NCBI RefSeq assembly: GCF_028829235.1
Contig: NZ_JAIWJY010000010.1
Location: 87,455 to 151,454, forward strand
DNA length: 64,000 bases
Reading direction: 5' to 3'
From: Tenacibaculum larymnensis
Lineage (GTDB): Bacteria; Bacteroidota; Bacteroidia; Flavobacteriales; Flavobacteriaceae
A program made the translations under genes and the position numbers. Under the pieces are notes generated by a model, which was given only the letters and a program-made list of their open reading frames with translations, was not told the DNA's origin and made no database searches. Positions 8,069 to 17,965 of the stretch are shown one piece after another (the first letter of the stretch is position 1; every line of letters begins with the position of its first letter).

Positions 8069-9325
8069 ATGTATGCGTTGGTAGATTGTAATAACTTTTA
8101 TGCTTCTTGCGAACGGGTTTTTAATCCGAATTTGCAAGGAAAACCAGTAGCCATTTTAAGCAATAATGATGGTTGTGTTATTTCAATGAGTGATGAAGCA
8201 AAAAAGTTACAGCTTCCATTTGGGGCACCAATTTTTAAGTGGGATCAGTTCTGTAAAAACAACAATATCTCGGTACTGTCCTCAAACTATCCACTATATG
8301 GTGATATGAGTGCTAGGGTGATGAAGATTTTAGAACAATTTTCTCCAGATGTAGAAGTATACTCTATTGATGAAGCTTTTTTACAATTCAAAGGTTTTGA
8401 TGAGTATGATTTTAATTCCTACGGGAAAGAAATTAGAGAAAGACTATTGAAGTGGACGGGGATTCCAACCTGTGTAGGAATTGCACCAACAAAAGCGTTA
8501 AGTAAAGTAGCCAATAAAATAGCTCGTAAATTTCCAAAAGAAACAGGAGGAGTATATGTAATAAATTCCGAAGAAAAAAGAATCAAAGCATTACAGTGGA
8601 CTCCTATAGAAAGTGTTTGGGGAATTGGAAGAGGTATACAGAAGAGGTTGCTCGCCAAAGGATGTAAAAAGGCATACGATTTTACCCAGTTAGATGATAA
8701 TTGGGTATTGAAAAATCTTTCTATAACAGGCTGGAAGTTAAAAAAAGATTTAGAAGGAGAGTCTAAAATAGAATTAGATGAACCTACTAATAAGAAAGCA
8801 ATAGCAACAACCCGAAGTTTTGAATATACATTTTCTGATATAGATAATATTAAAGAAAGAATTTCAACCTTTGCGGTGAGTTGTGCAGAAAAATTACGCA
8901 AACAAAACTCTAGTTGTCATATGGTGATTGTTTTGCTACGAAGTGATTATCATAAAAAAGATACTGAACAACATCGAGTGAGTAAAACAGTTGTGTTTCC
9001 ATATCCAACAAACTCCACATTAACGATAAGTAAAAGTGCAGTACAAGCGGTAACAACTATATTTAAAGAAGGAATAAAGTATAAAAGAGCAGGAGTAATT
9101 GTAACAGGATTGGTTCCTTCAGATAATTATCAGATAGATATGTTTGCAAGAGAAAATCCGAAGCATGCCTCTTTAATGAGTGCGATTGATAAAATTAATC
9201 AGACTTATAAAGCAGATAAGATTAAATTAGCCAATCAAGATTTACAACGTACTTGGAAGATGCGTCAAGAACGATTATCGCCCAAATACACTACAAATAT
9301 TAACGATATTATTAAGGTAAAATAA
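8069..9325 (+). CDS. umuC: Y-family DNA polymerase, UmuC-like
   Basis: This 418-residue protein begins with MYALVDCNNFYASCERVF, the first catalytic motif of Y-family polymerases, and has the metal-binding SIDEAF motif near residue 95. Helix-hairpin-helix and little-finger regions follow, and the UmuC-type C-terminal region is present (QRTWKMRQERLSP). It copies past damaged bases, probably with processed UmuD. The order here is umuC then umuD with 25 bp between, the reverse of the E. coli operon. Confidence 0.93.
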   Translation: MYALVDCNNFYASCERVFNPNLQGKPVAILSNNDGCVISMSDEAKKLQLPFGAPIFKWDQFCKNNNISVLSSNYPLYGDMSARVMKILEQFSPDVEVYSIDEAFLQFKGFDEYDFNSYGKEIRERLLKWTGIPTCVGIAPTKALSKVANKIARKFPKETGGVYVINSEEKRIKALQWTPIESVWGIGRGIQKRLLAKGCKKAYDFTQLDDNWVLKNLSITGWKLKKDLEGESKIELDEPTNKKAIATTRSFEYTFSDIDNIKERISTFAVSCAEKLRKQNSSCHMVIVLLRSDYHKKDTEQHRVSKTVVFPYPTNSTLTISKSAVQAVTTIFKEGIKYKRAGVIVTGLVPSDNYQIDMFARENPKHASLMSAIDKINQTYKADKIKLANQDLQRTWKMRQERLSPKYTTNINDIIKVK

Positions 9326-9350
9326 GTTTAGTTAAATAACAAACAATAAG

Positions 9351-9809
9351 ATGTTACGAAAATTAAAGCCAGTAAAAGCATCAGAAGCATTGACTTTTTT
9401 CTTGCCAAAAGAGTTAAATGAAAGTGAAGGAGCTATTTTAATGGATACAGGTATTTCTGCAGGGTTTCCTTCTCCTGCTGATGATTTCAGGGAAACGCGT
9501 ATTTCGTTAGATGAAGAACTTATTAGAAATAAAGAAGCTACTTTTTTTGCACGAGTAAGTGGACAGTCGATGATTGGTGCAGGGTTAGATGACAATGATT
9601 TATTGGTAATCGATAGAAGTATTCCTCCAACCAATAATAAAATTGCAGTATGTTTTTTAGATGGTGAGTTTACTGTAAAACGTCTGCGAGTTGAAGGTAG
9701 TGAAGTTTGGCTACAACCTGAAAATCCAGATTATCCAATTATAAAAATCACTGAAGAAAACAACTTTATTATTTGGGGAGTTGTAACTAATGTGATTAAG
9801 AAGGTGTAG
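9351..9809 (+). CDS. umuD: LexA-fold protein UmuD (S24 peptidase)
   Basis: This 152-residue protein has the self-cleavage site region SAGFPSPADD near residue 36, the catalytic Ser in ARVSGQSMIG, and the Lys in FTVKRLRVEG. It lacks the DNA-binding domain of LexA, so it is UmuD rather than a repressor. After cleavage it would join UmuC in translesion synthesis. A strong bidirectional terminator lies about 100 bp downstream. Confidence 0.92.
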   Translation: MLRKLKPVKASEALTFFLPKELNESEGAILMDTGISAGFPSPADDFRETRISLDEELIRNKEATFFARVSGQSMIGAGLDDNDLLVIDRSIPPTNNKIAVCFLDGEFTVKRLRVEGSEVWLQPENPDYPIIKITEENNFIIWGVVTNVIKKV

Positions 9810-9908
9810 CGGATAACCAAGACCGCTTTGCTGTTAGATAGAAGAATCAAGACTTTTTTTAGAAAGATCAAAGAGTCAATCTGAATTTTGTGTGAAGAAT
9901 CTCAAAAT

Positions 9909-9939
9909 AAAAAAATCCAGCAAATAGCTGGATTTTTTT
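9909..9939. terminator. Bidirectional rho-independent terminator
   Basis: A perfect 13-bp stem (9909-9921 and 9927-9939) with a 5-base loop is bounded by seven A and seven T. It lies between the convergent umuD and bacilliredoxin genes and can serve both. Confidence 0.92.
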
Positions 9940-9972
9940 ATTTATTCTAAAAATCTTGTGTCTTAAAAAAGA

Positions 9973-10383
9973 TTAACAAAACTCTTCGTAAGCAGCGGCT
10001 AAATTCTGAGCAATAGCTTGTGCAGAACGCCCTTCAATATGATGACGCTCTAACATGTGTACTAAATTACCATCTTTAAATAAAGCAATTGCAGGAGATG
10101 ATGGAGGGAAAGGAATCATATATTCTCTCGCCTTCGCTGTAGATTCTTTTTCTACACCTGCAAAAACTGTAGTTAAGTTCGTAGGAGTTTTATCTGCTCC
10201 TAAAGAAGCGATAGCACCAGGTCTTGCAGTACCTGCAGCACACCCACAAACAGAGTTTACCATTACTAACGTAGTTCCTTCTTTGGCTAAAGCATTGTCA
10301 ACATCTTCAGCAGTATATAAAGCTTCAAAACCGGCATCGATTAATTGATCGCGCATTGGTTTTACTAATTCTTCTGGATACAT
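9973..10383 (-). CDS. BrxA/BrxB family bacilliredoxin
   Basis: This 136-residue protein has the motif VNSVCGCAAGTARPG, with the CxC active site of the YphP/YqiW (BrxA/BrxB) family. In Firmicutes these proteins remove bacillithiol from oxidised protein thiols; in Bacteroidota they occur widely and likely act in thiol redox repair in the cytoplasm. The length matches the family. It is a single-gene unit bounded by a terminator downstream. Confidence 0.93.
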   Translation of the reverse strand: MYPEELVKPMRDQLIDAGFEALYTAEDVDNALAKEGTTLVMVNSVCGCAAGTARPGAIASLGADKTPTNLTTVFAGVEKESTAKAREYMIPFPPSSPAIALFKDGNLVHMLERHHIEGRSAQAIAQNLAAAYEEFC

Positions 10384-10499
10384 ATTTTTGAATTAAAATT
10401 TAAGGCAAAGATACTTCTTTTCGTGCCAACAATCAACTCGAAATAAGTATGGAGATAGATTGGTAATGTTTTATCTTTGTAGCCTCTAAAAAACAAACA

Positions 10500-11261
10500 A
10501 TGGGAAAATTTGCAAAATGGCTTGGAGCTGGAGCTGGCTTTACATTAGGAGGGCCAATAGGAGCAATAATTGGGTTTGCTGTAGGAAGTTTTATTGATGG
10601 AATTTCTGTAGAAGATTTTGTACAAGAACAGCAAGAATTTCAAAAAAAGACTGGAGGTCAACCAAGAAGAGGAAGAGCTACATCAGGTGATTTCGAAATA
10701 AGCTTGCTAATATTAGCATCAGTAGTTATAAAATCTGATGGAAAAATAGATAAGAGAGAGTTAGATTATGTTCGTGCTTACTTTGTGAAAATGTATGGTA
10801 AAGAACGAGCAAATCACGCATTCAAGCTATTTAATGGAATAATAAAAAAACAAATATCTACACGCCAAGTTTGCTTACAAATACGTCAGTATATGTCTCA
10901 TGCTACGCGATTACAATTGTTACATTTTTTGTTTGGAATAGCAAAAGCAGATGGGCAAGTAACTAGTGTAGAGGAAGAAGAAATTAGAAAAATAGCAAGC
11001 TATTTATATATCAATGAATATGATTACTCATCAATAAAAGCAATGTTTTATGATGAGTCTGATGGAGCTTATAAAATGCTAGAGATAACGAAAGAATCGA
11101 CTAACGATGAAGTGAAAAAAGCCTACAGAAGAATGGCTAAAAAACATCACCCAGATAAGTTACAAAACTTAGGAGAAGAGCATAAAAAAGGGGCTAACGA
11201 GAAATTTCAAAAAATTCAAGCAGCTTACGAACAAATTAAAAAAGAACGTGGGATTAGTTAA
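10500..11261 (+). CDS. TerB-like and DnaJ domain co-chaperone (DjlA-like)
   Basis: This 253-residue protein starts with a Gly-rich hydrophobic segment (residues 8-32) that may insert in the membrane. A TerB-like helical domain follows (about 60-175), and a C-terminal J domain (about 190-250) has the HPD triplet in AKKHHPDKLQ. The layout matches DjlA, which stimulates DnaK. A -7 box TATCTTTG lies at 10472-10479. A palindromic terminator follows the gene. Confidence 0.9.
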   Translation: MGKFAKWLGAGAGFTLGGPIGAIIGFAVGSFIDGISVEDFVQEQQEFQKKTGGQPRRGRATSGDFEISLLILASVVIKSDGKIDKRELDYVRAYFVKMYGKERANHAFKLFNGIIKKQISTRQVCLQIRQYMSHATRLQLLHFLFGIAKADGQVTSVEEEEIRKIASYLYINEYDYSSIKAMFYDESDGAYKMLEITKESTNDEVKKAYRRMAKKHHPDKLQNLGEEHKKGANEKFQKIQAAYEQIKKERGIS

Positions 11262-11290
11262 AATGTTCAGATAAAATTAAGAATTATGTG

Positions 11291-11318
11291 AAAAACACCT
11301 CAAATTTGAGGTGTTTTT
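11291..11318 (+). terminator. Rho-independent terminator after the TerB-DnaJ gene
   Basis: A perfect 28-bp palindrome with arms of the form AAAAACACCTCAAA is followed by two more T. It separates the TerB-DnaJ gene from ileS. Confidence 0.88.
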
Positions 11319-11386
11319 TTATGTCTCAAATTCAACAATTACAAGAAAATACGTAATTTCGCACATTCAATTAATAAACCGACAAA

Positions 11387-14300
11387 ATGAGTAAGAAGTT
11401 TACTGAATACAAAGGATTGGATTTACCAAAAGTAGCAGAAGAAATATTAAACTATTGGGAGGAAAACAACATCTTTGAAAAAAGTATTACTACACGTGAA
11501 GGAAACGAACCATTTGTGTTTTTTGAAGGACCACCTTCAGCAAACGGTTTACCAGGAATTCACCACGTAATGGCACGTGCCATTAAAGATATTTTTTGTC
11601 GTTATAAAACCCAAAAAGGATACCAAGTTAAGCGTAAAGCAGGTTGGGATACACATGGTTTGCCTGTAGAATTGGGAGTTGAAAAAGAATTAGGAATCAC
11701 CAAAGAAGATATTGGAACCAAAATTACGGTTGAAGAATATAACGAAGCATGTAAAAAAGCTGTAATGCGTTATACCGATATTTGGAACGACTTAACTCAA
11801 AAAATGGGATATTGGGTAGATATGGAAGATCCATATATAACCTATAAACCAAAATATATGGAATCGGTTTGGTGGTTGTTAAAACAAATCTACAATAAGG
11901 ATTTGTTATACAAAGGGTATACAATTCAGCCATATTCACCAAAAGCAGGAACTGGATTAAGTTCGCATGAATTAAATCAACCAGGAACGTATCAAGATGT
12001 TACAGATACTACAGTAGTAGCTCAGTTTAAAACGATAAAAGAAACATTACCAGACTTTTTACAAGTTGATGGAGATGTACACTTTTTAGCTTGGACAACT
12101 ACACCATGGACACTTCCATCGAATACAGCATTAACGGTTGGACCAAAAATAGAATACGTTTTAGTTAAAACATTCAACCAATATACATTTGAGCCAATTC
12201 AAGTGGTGTTGGCTAAAAACTTAGTGTCAAAACAATTTGCTGGGAAGAAGTTTAATCAAGTAGAAGATGTAGCGGAATTAGCAAATTATGCAGAAGGAGA
12301 TAAGCAAATTCCATATGCAGTTGTAAAAGAATTTATAGGAAAGGACTTAGTAGGTATTAAATACGAGCAATTATTACCATTTGCTTTACCATATCAAAAC
12401 CCAGAAAATGCTTTTAGAGTAATTTCAGGAGATTTTGTAACTACCGAAGATGGTACAGGTATCGTACATACAGCCCCAACATTTGGTGCTGATGATGCTT
12501 TAGTTGCAAAACAAGCAACTCCAGAAGTGCCGCCAATGTTAGTGTTAGATGAAAATGAAAACCCAGTTCCATTAGTAGATTTACAAGGGAAATTTCGACC
12601 AGAAATGGGAGAATATGCAGGTAAATATGTAAAGAATGAATACTATACAGATGGTGAGGCTCCAGAAAAATCGGTAGATGTAGAATTAGCAATTCAACTA
12701 AAAACAGAAAACAAAGCCTTTAAGGTTGAAAAATATGTACACAGTTATCCTAACTGTTGGCGTACGGATAAACCAATTTTATACTATCCGTTAGATTCTT
12801 GGTTTATCAAGGTAACTGACGTTAAGGATAAAATGTTCGATTTAAATGAAACTATTAACTGGAAACCAAAATCAACAGGAGAAGGACGTTTTGGTAACTG
12901 GTTAAAAAATGCGAATGATTGGAACTTATCACGTTCTCGTTTTTGGGGAATTCCATTACCAATTTGGCGTACTGAAGACGGAACAGAGCAAATCTGTATC
13001 GGTTCTGTAGCTGAATTAAAAGAAGAGATTCAAAAGTCAGTTGATGCAGGCGTAATGTGTGAAGACATTTTTGCTGATTTTGAAATAGGAAATATGTCAG
13101 AAGATAACTATGATAAAATCGATTTACACAAAAATGTAGTAGATAAAATTATCTTAGTTTCTGCTTCAGGAAAACCAATGAAGCGTGAAAGCGATTTAAT
13201 TGATGTTTGGTTTGATTCTGGTTCTATGCCATATGCACAATGGCATTATCCATTTGAAAACAAAGAATTAATTGATAATAAAGAAAGTTATCCAGCTAAC
13301 TTTATTGCAGAGGGAGTAGACCAAACTCGTGGATGGTTCTATACATTACATGCTATCGGAACAATGGTGTTCGATTCTGTAGCTTATAAAAATGTAGTGT
13401 CTAACGGATTAGTGTTAGATAAGAACGGGCAAAAAATGTCAAAGCGTTTAGGAAATGCAGTAGACCCATTTACTACATTATCTGAATATGGTCCAGATGC
13501 TACACGTTGGTATATGATATCAAATGCAAATCCTTGGGATAACTTAAAATTTGATTTAGCAGGAATAGAAGAAGTAAAACGTAAGTTCTTCGGAACTTTA
13601 TATAATACCTATTCATTCTTCTCTTTATATGCAAACATTGATAACTTCACCTATAGTGAAGCTGAAATAGCTATTAATGAAAGACCGGAGATAGACCGTT
13701 GGATTTTATCTGAATTAAACACGTTAGTTCAAAAGGTAGATAAATTCTATGCAGAATACGAACCTACGAAAGCTACTAGAGCTATTTCTGATTTTGTACA
13801 AGATCATTTAAGTAACTGGTATGTACGTTTATGTAGAAGACGTTTCTGGAAAGGAGAATATGCACAAGATAAAATTTCAGCATATCAAACGTTATACACT
13901 TGTATGTTAACGGTAGCTAAATTAGGTTCTCCAGTAGCACCTTTCTTTATGGATCGTTTGTATAAAGATTTAATAAAAGCTACAGGAAAAGAAAGTTTTG
14001 AAAGCGTACATATAGCAGAGTTTCCTAAATATAATGCTGATTTAGTAGATAAGTCGTTAGAGCGTAAAATGGAAAATGCACAAACAATATCTTCGTTAGT
14101 ATTATCTTTAAGAGCTAAAGAAAAAATTAAAGTACGTCAACCGTTACAAAAAATTATGATTCCTGTATTGGATGCAACGCAGAAGGAAGAAATTTTAGCA
14201 GTAGCAGACTTAATAAAATCAGAAGTTAACGTTAAGGAGATAGAGTTATTAGACGATGCTTCAGGGATTTTAGTAAAACAAATCAAACCAAATTTTAAAG

Positions 14301-14794
14301 CTTTAGGGCCTAAGTTTGGTAAAGATATGAAGTTGATAGCTAATAAGATACAAGGGTTTACACAAGATGATATCATCAAAATAGAAAAAGAAGGTGAAAT
14401 TTCTGTGGAAATTAACGATAAATTGATTACTTTAGGAACCGCTGATGTGGAGATTTCATCGAAAGATATCGAAGGGTGGTTAGTAGCCAATGCAGAAGGG
14501 TTAACAGTTGCTTTAGATGTTACAATAAACGACGAATTACGCAAAGAAGGTGTGGCAAGAGAATTAGTTAATAGAATTCAAAACGCACGAAAAGACACAG
14601 GTTTAGAAGTAACCGATAAAATAAAATTAACCATTTTACAAGCTGATGATTTAAGAGAATCGGTATTGGCAAATGAAAACTACATTAAAGCAGAAACATT
14701 AACAAATGAATTAGTTTTTGTTGATGATTTAAAAAATGGTACAGAAATTGAGTTTGATGCCATTAAAAGTAGAATGTTAATTGAAAAAATATAG
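11387..14794 (+). CDS. ileS: Isoleucyl-tRNA synthetase
   Basis: This 1135-residue protein is a class I aminoacyl-tRNA synthetase that charges tRNA-Ile. The HIGH-type motif appears as NGLPGIHHVMARA near residue 55, the KMSKS motif as KMSKRLGNA near residue 685, and the editing domain (TTPWTLPSNTAL) lies between. The C-terminal region has the anticodon-binding helices and the extra domain of the long eukaryote-like IleS type common in Bacteroidota. It runs directly into the DksA-like gene (4-bp gap). Confidence 0.97.
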   Translation: MSKKFTEYKGLDLPKVAEEILNYWEENNIFEKSITTREGNEPFVFFEGPPSANGLPGIHHVMARAIKDIFCRYKTQKGYQVKRKAGWDTHGLPVELGVEKELGITKEDIGTKITVEEYNEACKKAVMRYTDIWNDLTQKMGYWVDMEDPYITYKPKYMESVWWLLKQIYNKDLLYKGYTIQPYSPKAGTGLSSHELNQPGTYQDVTDTTVVAQFKTIKETLPDFLQVDGDVHFLAWTTTPWTLPSNTALTVGPKIEYVLVKTFNQYTFEPIQVVLAKNLVSKQFAGKKFNQVEDVAELANYAEGDKQIPYAVVKEFIGKDLVGIKYEQLLPFALPYQNPENAFRVISGDFVTTEDGTGIVHTAPTFGADDALVAKQATPEVPPMLVLDENENPVPLVDLQGKFRPEMGEYAGKYVKNEYYTDGEAPEKSVDVELAIQLKTENKAFKVEKYVHSYPNCWRTDKPILYYPLDSWFIKVTDVKDKMFDLNETINWKPKSTGEGRFGNWLKNANDWNLSRSRFWGIPLPIWRTEDGTEQICIGSVAELKEEIQKSVDAGVMCEDIFADFEIGNMSEDNYDKIDLHKNVVDKIILVSASGKPMKRESDLIDVWFDSGSMPYAQWHYPFENKELIDNKESYPANFIAEGVDQTRGWFYTLHAIGTMVFDSVAYKNVVSNGLVLDKNGQKMSKRLGNAVDPFTTLSEYGPDATRWYMISNANPWDNLKFDLAGIEEVKRKFFGTLYNTYSFFSLYANIDNFTYSEAEIAINERPEIDRWILSELNTLVQKVDKFYAEYEPTKATRAISDFVQDHLSNWYVRLCRRRFWKGEYAQDKISAYQTLYTCMLTVAKLGSPVAPFFMDRLYKDLIKATGKESFESVHIAEFPKYNADLVDKSLERKMENAQTISSLVLSLRAKEKIKVRQPLQKIMIPVLDATQKEEILAVADLIKSEVNVKEIELLDDASGILVKQIKPNFKALGPKFGKDMKLIANKIQGFTQDDIIKIEKEGEISVEINDKLITLGTADVEISSKDIEGWLVANAEGLTVALDVTINDELRKEGVARELVNRIQNARKDTGLEVTDKIKLTILQADDLRESVLANENYIKAETLTNELVFVDDLKNGTEIEFDAIKSRMLIEKI

Positions 14795-14798
14795 CATT

Positions 14799-15176
14799 AT
14801 GGATGATGTTAAAATAAGATATTCAGATAGTGATTTACTAGAGTTTAAGGAAATCATTCAAAAGAAAATTGAAAAAGCTGAAGAAGACTTAAAACTGTTA
14901 CAAGCATCGTATAAAAATGGTTCAGATAATGGAACCGATGATACATCGCCAACATTTAAATCTTTTGAAGAAGGTTCAGATACAATGGCTAAAGAAGCAA
15001 ATATGCAGCTAGCTATTCGTCAAGAAAAGTTTATTCGTGATTTAAAAAATGCCTTAGTTCGTATTGAAAATAAAACGTATGGTATTTGTAGAGTTACAGG
15101 TAAACTAATTCAAAAAGAACGCTTAAAGCTAGTGCCACACGCTACTTTAAGTATCGAAGCAAAACGAAAACAATAA
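14799..15176 (+). CDS. TraR/DksA family protein lacking most zinc ligands
   Basis: This 125-residue protein has the coiled-coil and C-terminal globular layout of DksA. The zinc-finger region reads YGICRVTGKLIQKERL and VPHATLSIEAK: only one of the four Cys ligands remains. Zinc-poor DksA homologues are common in Bacteroidota, so this is probably functional and binds the RNA polymerase secondary channel. The ATG at 14799 is chosen over a TTG at 14781, which overlaps the ileS stop. A terminator follows at 15199. Confidence 0.9.
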   Translation: MDDVKIRYSDSDLLEFKEIIQKKIEKAEEDLKLLQASYKNGSDNGTDDTSPTFKSFEEGSDTMAKEANMQLAIRQEKFIRDLKNALVRIENKTYGICRVTGKLIQKERLKLVPHATLSIEAKRKQ

Positions 15177-15198
15177 CTTTTAAAGTTAAAATAAATAG

Positions 15199-15221
15199 AG
15201 CCTCTTTTAGAGGCTTTTTTT
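15199..15221 (+). terminator. Rho-independent terminator of the ileS-dksA unit
   Basis: Stem AGCCTCT (15199-15205) pairs with AGAGGCT (15209-15215) around TTT and runs into a T tract. It ends just 2 bp before the ATG of the next gene, so that gene needs a promoter inside or upstream of the hairpin, or read-through. Confidence 0.85.
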
Positions 15222-15223
15222 GT

Positions 15224-15871
15224 ATGAAAAAATATCTATTATTATATACTCTAATAAGTGTTCAACTTCTTTACTGTCAAGAAAAAATAATACAGAAGAG
15301 AAAAATGTTAGTAAACGAACTCGAAGTAGTTACTTACGGGTTAGACGATATTGTAATAGAAAATTCAAAGAGTAACGAGCTAGAAGTAATTTTACTTGAT
15401 GAAAACCCACATACACATAATATACTGTTCAAAAAAGAAGGAGAAGTCATTACAATAGCATTTGAGTTAAATATTCCAACACTAAAAAATGAAGTTTTTA
15501 GAAAATATATAACAAGAAGACTAGAAAGAGCTAGGGCTATTATAAAAGTTCCTAAAAACAAACATATAAGTATTTATGGAAAAACTATTGGAATTAATTC
15601 AAAAAGTTACGCTGGTGATTTAGATGTTTATATTGAAAGAGGGAATATAAAACTGAATACTATTGAAAGGAACGTAAATGTGCGTCTTTTTCAAGGAAAT
15701 GTATTTGCGAAAACAACTTCAAAAAGTACGTTAAACTTAAAAACCAATAACGGAACAATTCTTATAAATGGAGAGAAAAAAGAATCTCCGTTCTCTCAAG
15801 AAACTCCATCAACTTCTAAAAAACTTACCATAAACTCAATTCATGCCAACATAAACATAGAATTAGAGTAA
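15224..15871 (+). CDS. Exported protein of unknown function, DUF4097-like
   Basis: This 215-residue protein starts with a signal peptide (residues 1-19, ending LLYCQ). The rest is predicted beta-rich, with alternating hydrophobic strands such as HISIYGKTIGINSKSYAGDL and NVNVRLFQGNVFAKT, as in the DUF4097 beta-helix proteins. No catalytic motif is visible. It starts 2 bp after the dksA-like terminator and precedes an M61 peptidase on the same strand. The name is a fold-level guess. Confidence 0.65.
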   Translation: MKKYLLLYTLISVQLLYCQEKIIQKRKMLVNELEVVTYGLDDIVIENSKSNELEVILLDENPHTHNILFKKEGEVITIAFELNIPTLKNEVFRKYITRRLERARAIIKVPKNKHISIYGKTIGINSKSYAGDLDVYIERGNIKLNTIERNVNVRLFQGNVFAKTTSKSTLNLKTNNGTILINGEKKESPFSQETPSTSKKLTINSIHANINIELE

Positions 15872-15946
15872 TTAACAAAATTTTATAATAATTACACGTA
15901 ACAAAACATAAGTTACTTTGTCTAATGGTTAATTAAAAACTAAGAA

Positions 15947-17839
15947 ATGAACAAAAGCATACTAACTGCAGCCATTGCAGCATTATTATTAATAAGCTGT
16001 AATTCCACAAAAAAAACAACAAACGATTTAGCAGTTCAAACCCCGATAGTAACAACCTTAGGTTTAACAAAGGTTGACAATGATAAAGTACCTGTAACAG
16101 TCAATCCAGGTAGATTTACAGTTGAAAAAGTAACATATAGGTTACCAAGAGTAGTTCAAGGAACTTATTCTGTAAGTGATTTTGGTAAATATATAGATAG
16201 TTTCAAGGCTTTAGATTATGAAGGAAACGAATTAGAAACTACAAAAGTTGATACCAATACATGGGAAATTACCAATGCTCAAAAATTAGATAAAGTAACC
16301 TATTTGGTAAACGATACTTTTGATATGGAAGTTTCAGGAGGAATTGGAGGAGATACCCCATTTTCACCAGCAGGAACCAATATAGAATCTACTAATTATG
16401 TATTAAATCTTCACGGGTTTGTAGGGTATTTTGATTCTTTAAAAAATAATCAATATAAGTTAGATGTTGTTTCGCCTACTAATTTTAAAAGAACTTCAGC
16501 ATTACAAGAAGTAGGAACAAAAACAAGCGAAGATGGTTCAACTTTAACTTCAAGCTATTTTGCTCCACGTTATTTTGATATTACAGACAACCCGATGTTT
16601 TACGGAGAACTAGATGTAGAAGAGTTTAAAGTAGGTGATATTAAAATTGTATTAAGTGTATACTCTCCAAACAAAAAGCACTCAGCAGAAAAGCTTAAAA
16701 AAGTTATGGAGAAAATGATGCAAGCACAAAAAGCATACTTAGGAAGTGTTAACAGTACTGCTCGTTACGATATTTATTTATATCTATCTGATGGAACTGA
16801 AAAAGCACCTAAAGGATTTGGAGCTTTAGAACATCATACATCAACCGTAGTAGTATTACCAGAAGCAATGCCAGATGAAGCATTAGCAAAAAGTATGATA
16901 GATGTAGTATCTCATGAGTTTTTCCATATCGTAACTCCGTTAAGTGTGCATTCAGAAGACGTACATTATTTCGATTACAATCAACCAACATTCTCTAAAC
17001 ATTTATGGATGTATGAAGGAATTACAGAATACTTTGCTACATTATTTCAAGTAAATCAAGGTTTAGTAACAGAAGATGAATTTTACAGTAAAATTATGGG
17101 TAAAATTAAAACAGCATCTTCTATGAATGATTCTATGAGTTTTACTAAAATGAGTGAAAATGTATTAGATGAGCCTTATGCTTCTCAGTATTATAATGTT
17201 TACCAAAAGGGAGCTTTAATCGGTATGTGTATTGATATTTTAATGCGTGAAGAAAGTAATGGAAATAGAGGCGTGTTGTCATTAATGAAAGAATTATCAT
17301 TAAAATATGGAAAAAATAAACCATTCGAGGATGATAAATTAATTGAAGAAATTACAGAAATGACATACCCTTCAATAGGAGCGTTTTTGAACACACACGT
17401 AGTAGAAGGCACACCAATTAATTATAATGAGTTTTTTGCAAAGGCAGGATTAGTGTTGAATGAATCAAAGGTAAAAACAAATTATATCCAAAATGATGGA
17501 GCTATGATTGTTAGAGCAGACCAAGCGACAAAAACAATCAGATTTTCAGAAGCAGTAAAAGATAATAGCTTTTGGGCTGAAAATGGAGCACAACCTAACG
17601 ATGCAATTAAAGAGGTTGATGGAGTAGCAGTAACAAAGGAAAGTGCAAACCAGATTTTTACGAAAATGTTTATGTGGCAACCAGGAAACGAAGTTGAGGT
17701 AAAACTAGAAAGAGATGGTAAAGAGGTAATTATTAAAACAACTTTAACTCAATCATACACCAAAGGAACTAGTTTAAAAGATGATCCTAATGCAACACAA
17801 AAGCAAAAAGAATTAAGAAAAGCTTGGTTAAAAGGGTAA
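15947..17839 (+). CDS. M61 family metallopeptidase with PDZ domain, lipoprotein
   Basis: This 630-residue protein has a lipoprotein signal (LLLISC, Cys18). The zinc motif HEFFH sits near residue 323 in the M61 catalytic domain, with the downstream Glu in MYEGITEYFA. A PDZ domain follows (about 520-610). M61 (glycyl aminopeptidase) proteins cleave N-terminal small residues. The protein is expected to be anchored in the periplasm or outer membrane. It ends at a strong terminator. Confidence 0.92.
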   Translation: MNKSILTAAIAALLLISCNSTKKTTNDLAVQTPIVTTLGLTKVDNDKVPVTVNPGRFTVEKVTYRLPRVVQGTYSVSDFGKYIDSFKALDYEGNELETTKVDTNTWEITNAQKLDKVTYLVNDTFDMEVSGGIGGDTPFSPAGTNIESTNYVLNLHGFVGYFDSLKNNQYKLDVVSPTNFKRTSALQEVGTKTSEDGSTLTSSYFAPRYFDITDNPMFYGELDVEEFKVGDIKIVLSVYSPNKKHSAEKLKKVMEKMMQAQKAYLGSVNSTARYDIYLYLSDGTEKAPKGFGALEHHTSTVVVLPEAMPDEALAKSMIDVVSHEFFHIVTPLSVHSEDVHYFDYNQPTFSKHLWMYEGITEYFATLFQVNQGLVTEDEFYSKIMGKIKTASSMNDSMSFTKMSENVLDEPYASQYYNVYQKGALIGMCIDILMREESNGNRGVLSLMKELSLKYGKNKPFEDDKLIEEITEMTYPSIGAFLNTHVVEGTPINYNEFFAKAGLVLNESKVKTNYIQNDGAMIVRADQATKTIRFSEAVKDNSFWAENGAQPNDAIKEVDGVAVTKESANQIFTKMFMWQPGNEVEVKLERDGKEVIIKTTLTQSYTKGTSLKDDPNATQKQKELRKAWLKG

Positions 17840-17863
17840 TTTCCTTTTTTAATGAATAAGTTT

Positions 17864-17898
17864 AAGACCAATATGTCTCAAAGACTATTGGTCTTTTT
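17864..17898 (+). terminator. Rho-independent terminator after the M61 peptidase
   Basis: Arms AAGACCAATA (17864-17873) and TATTGGTCTT (17886-17895) are complementary, with an inner stem GTCT/AGAC, followed by a T-rich stretch. Confidence 0.9.
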
Positions 17899-17965
17899 CT
17901 TTCTATAAATCAGAAGAAAAACATAAAAATAGTTTTCTTATTTTTGTTTCCATTAAATAAAAAAA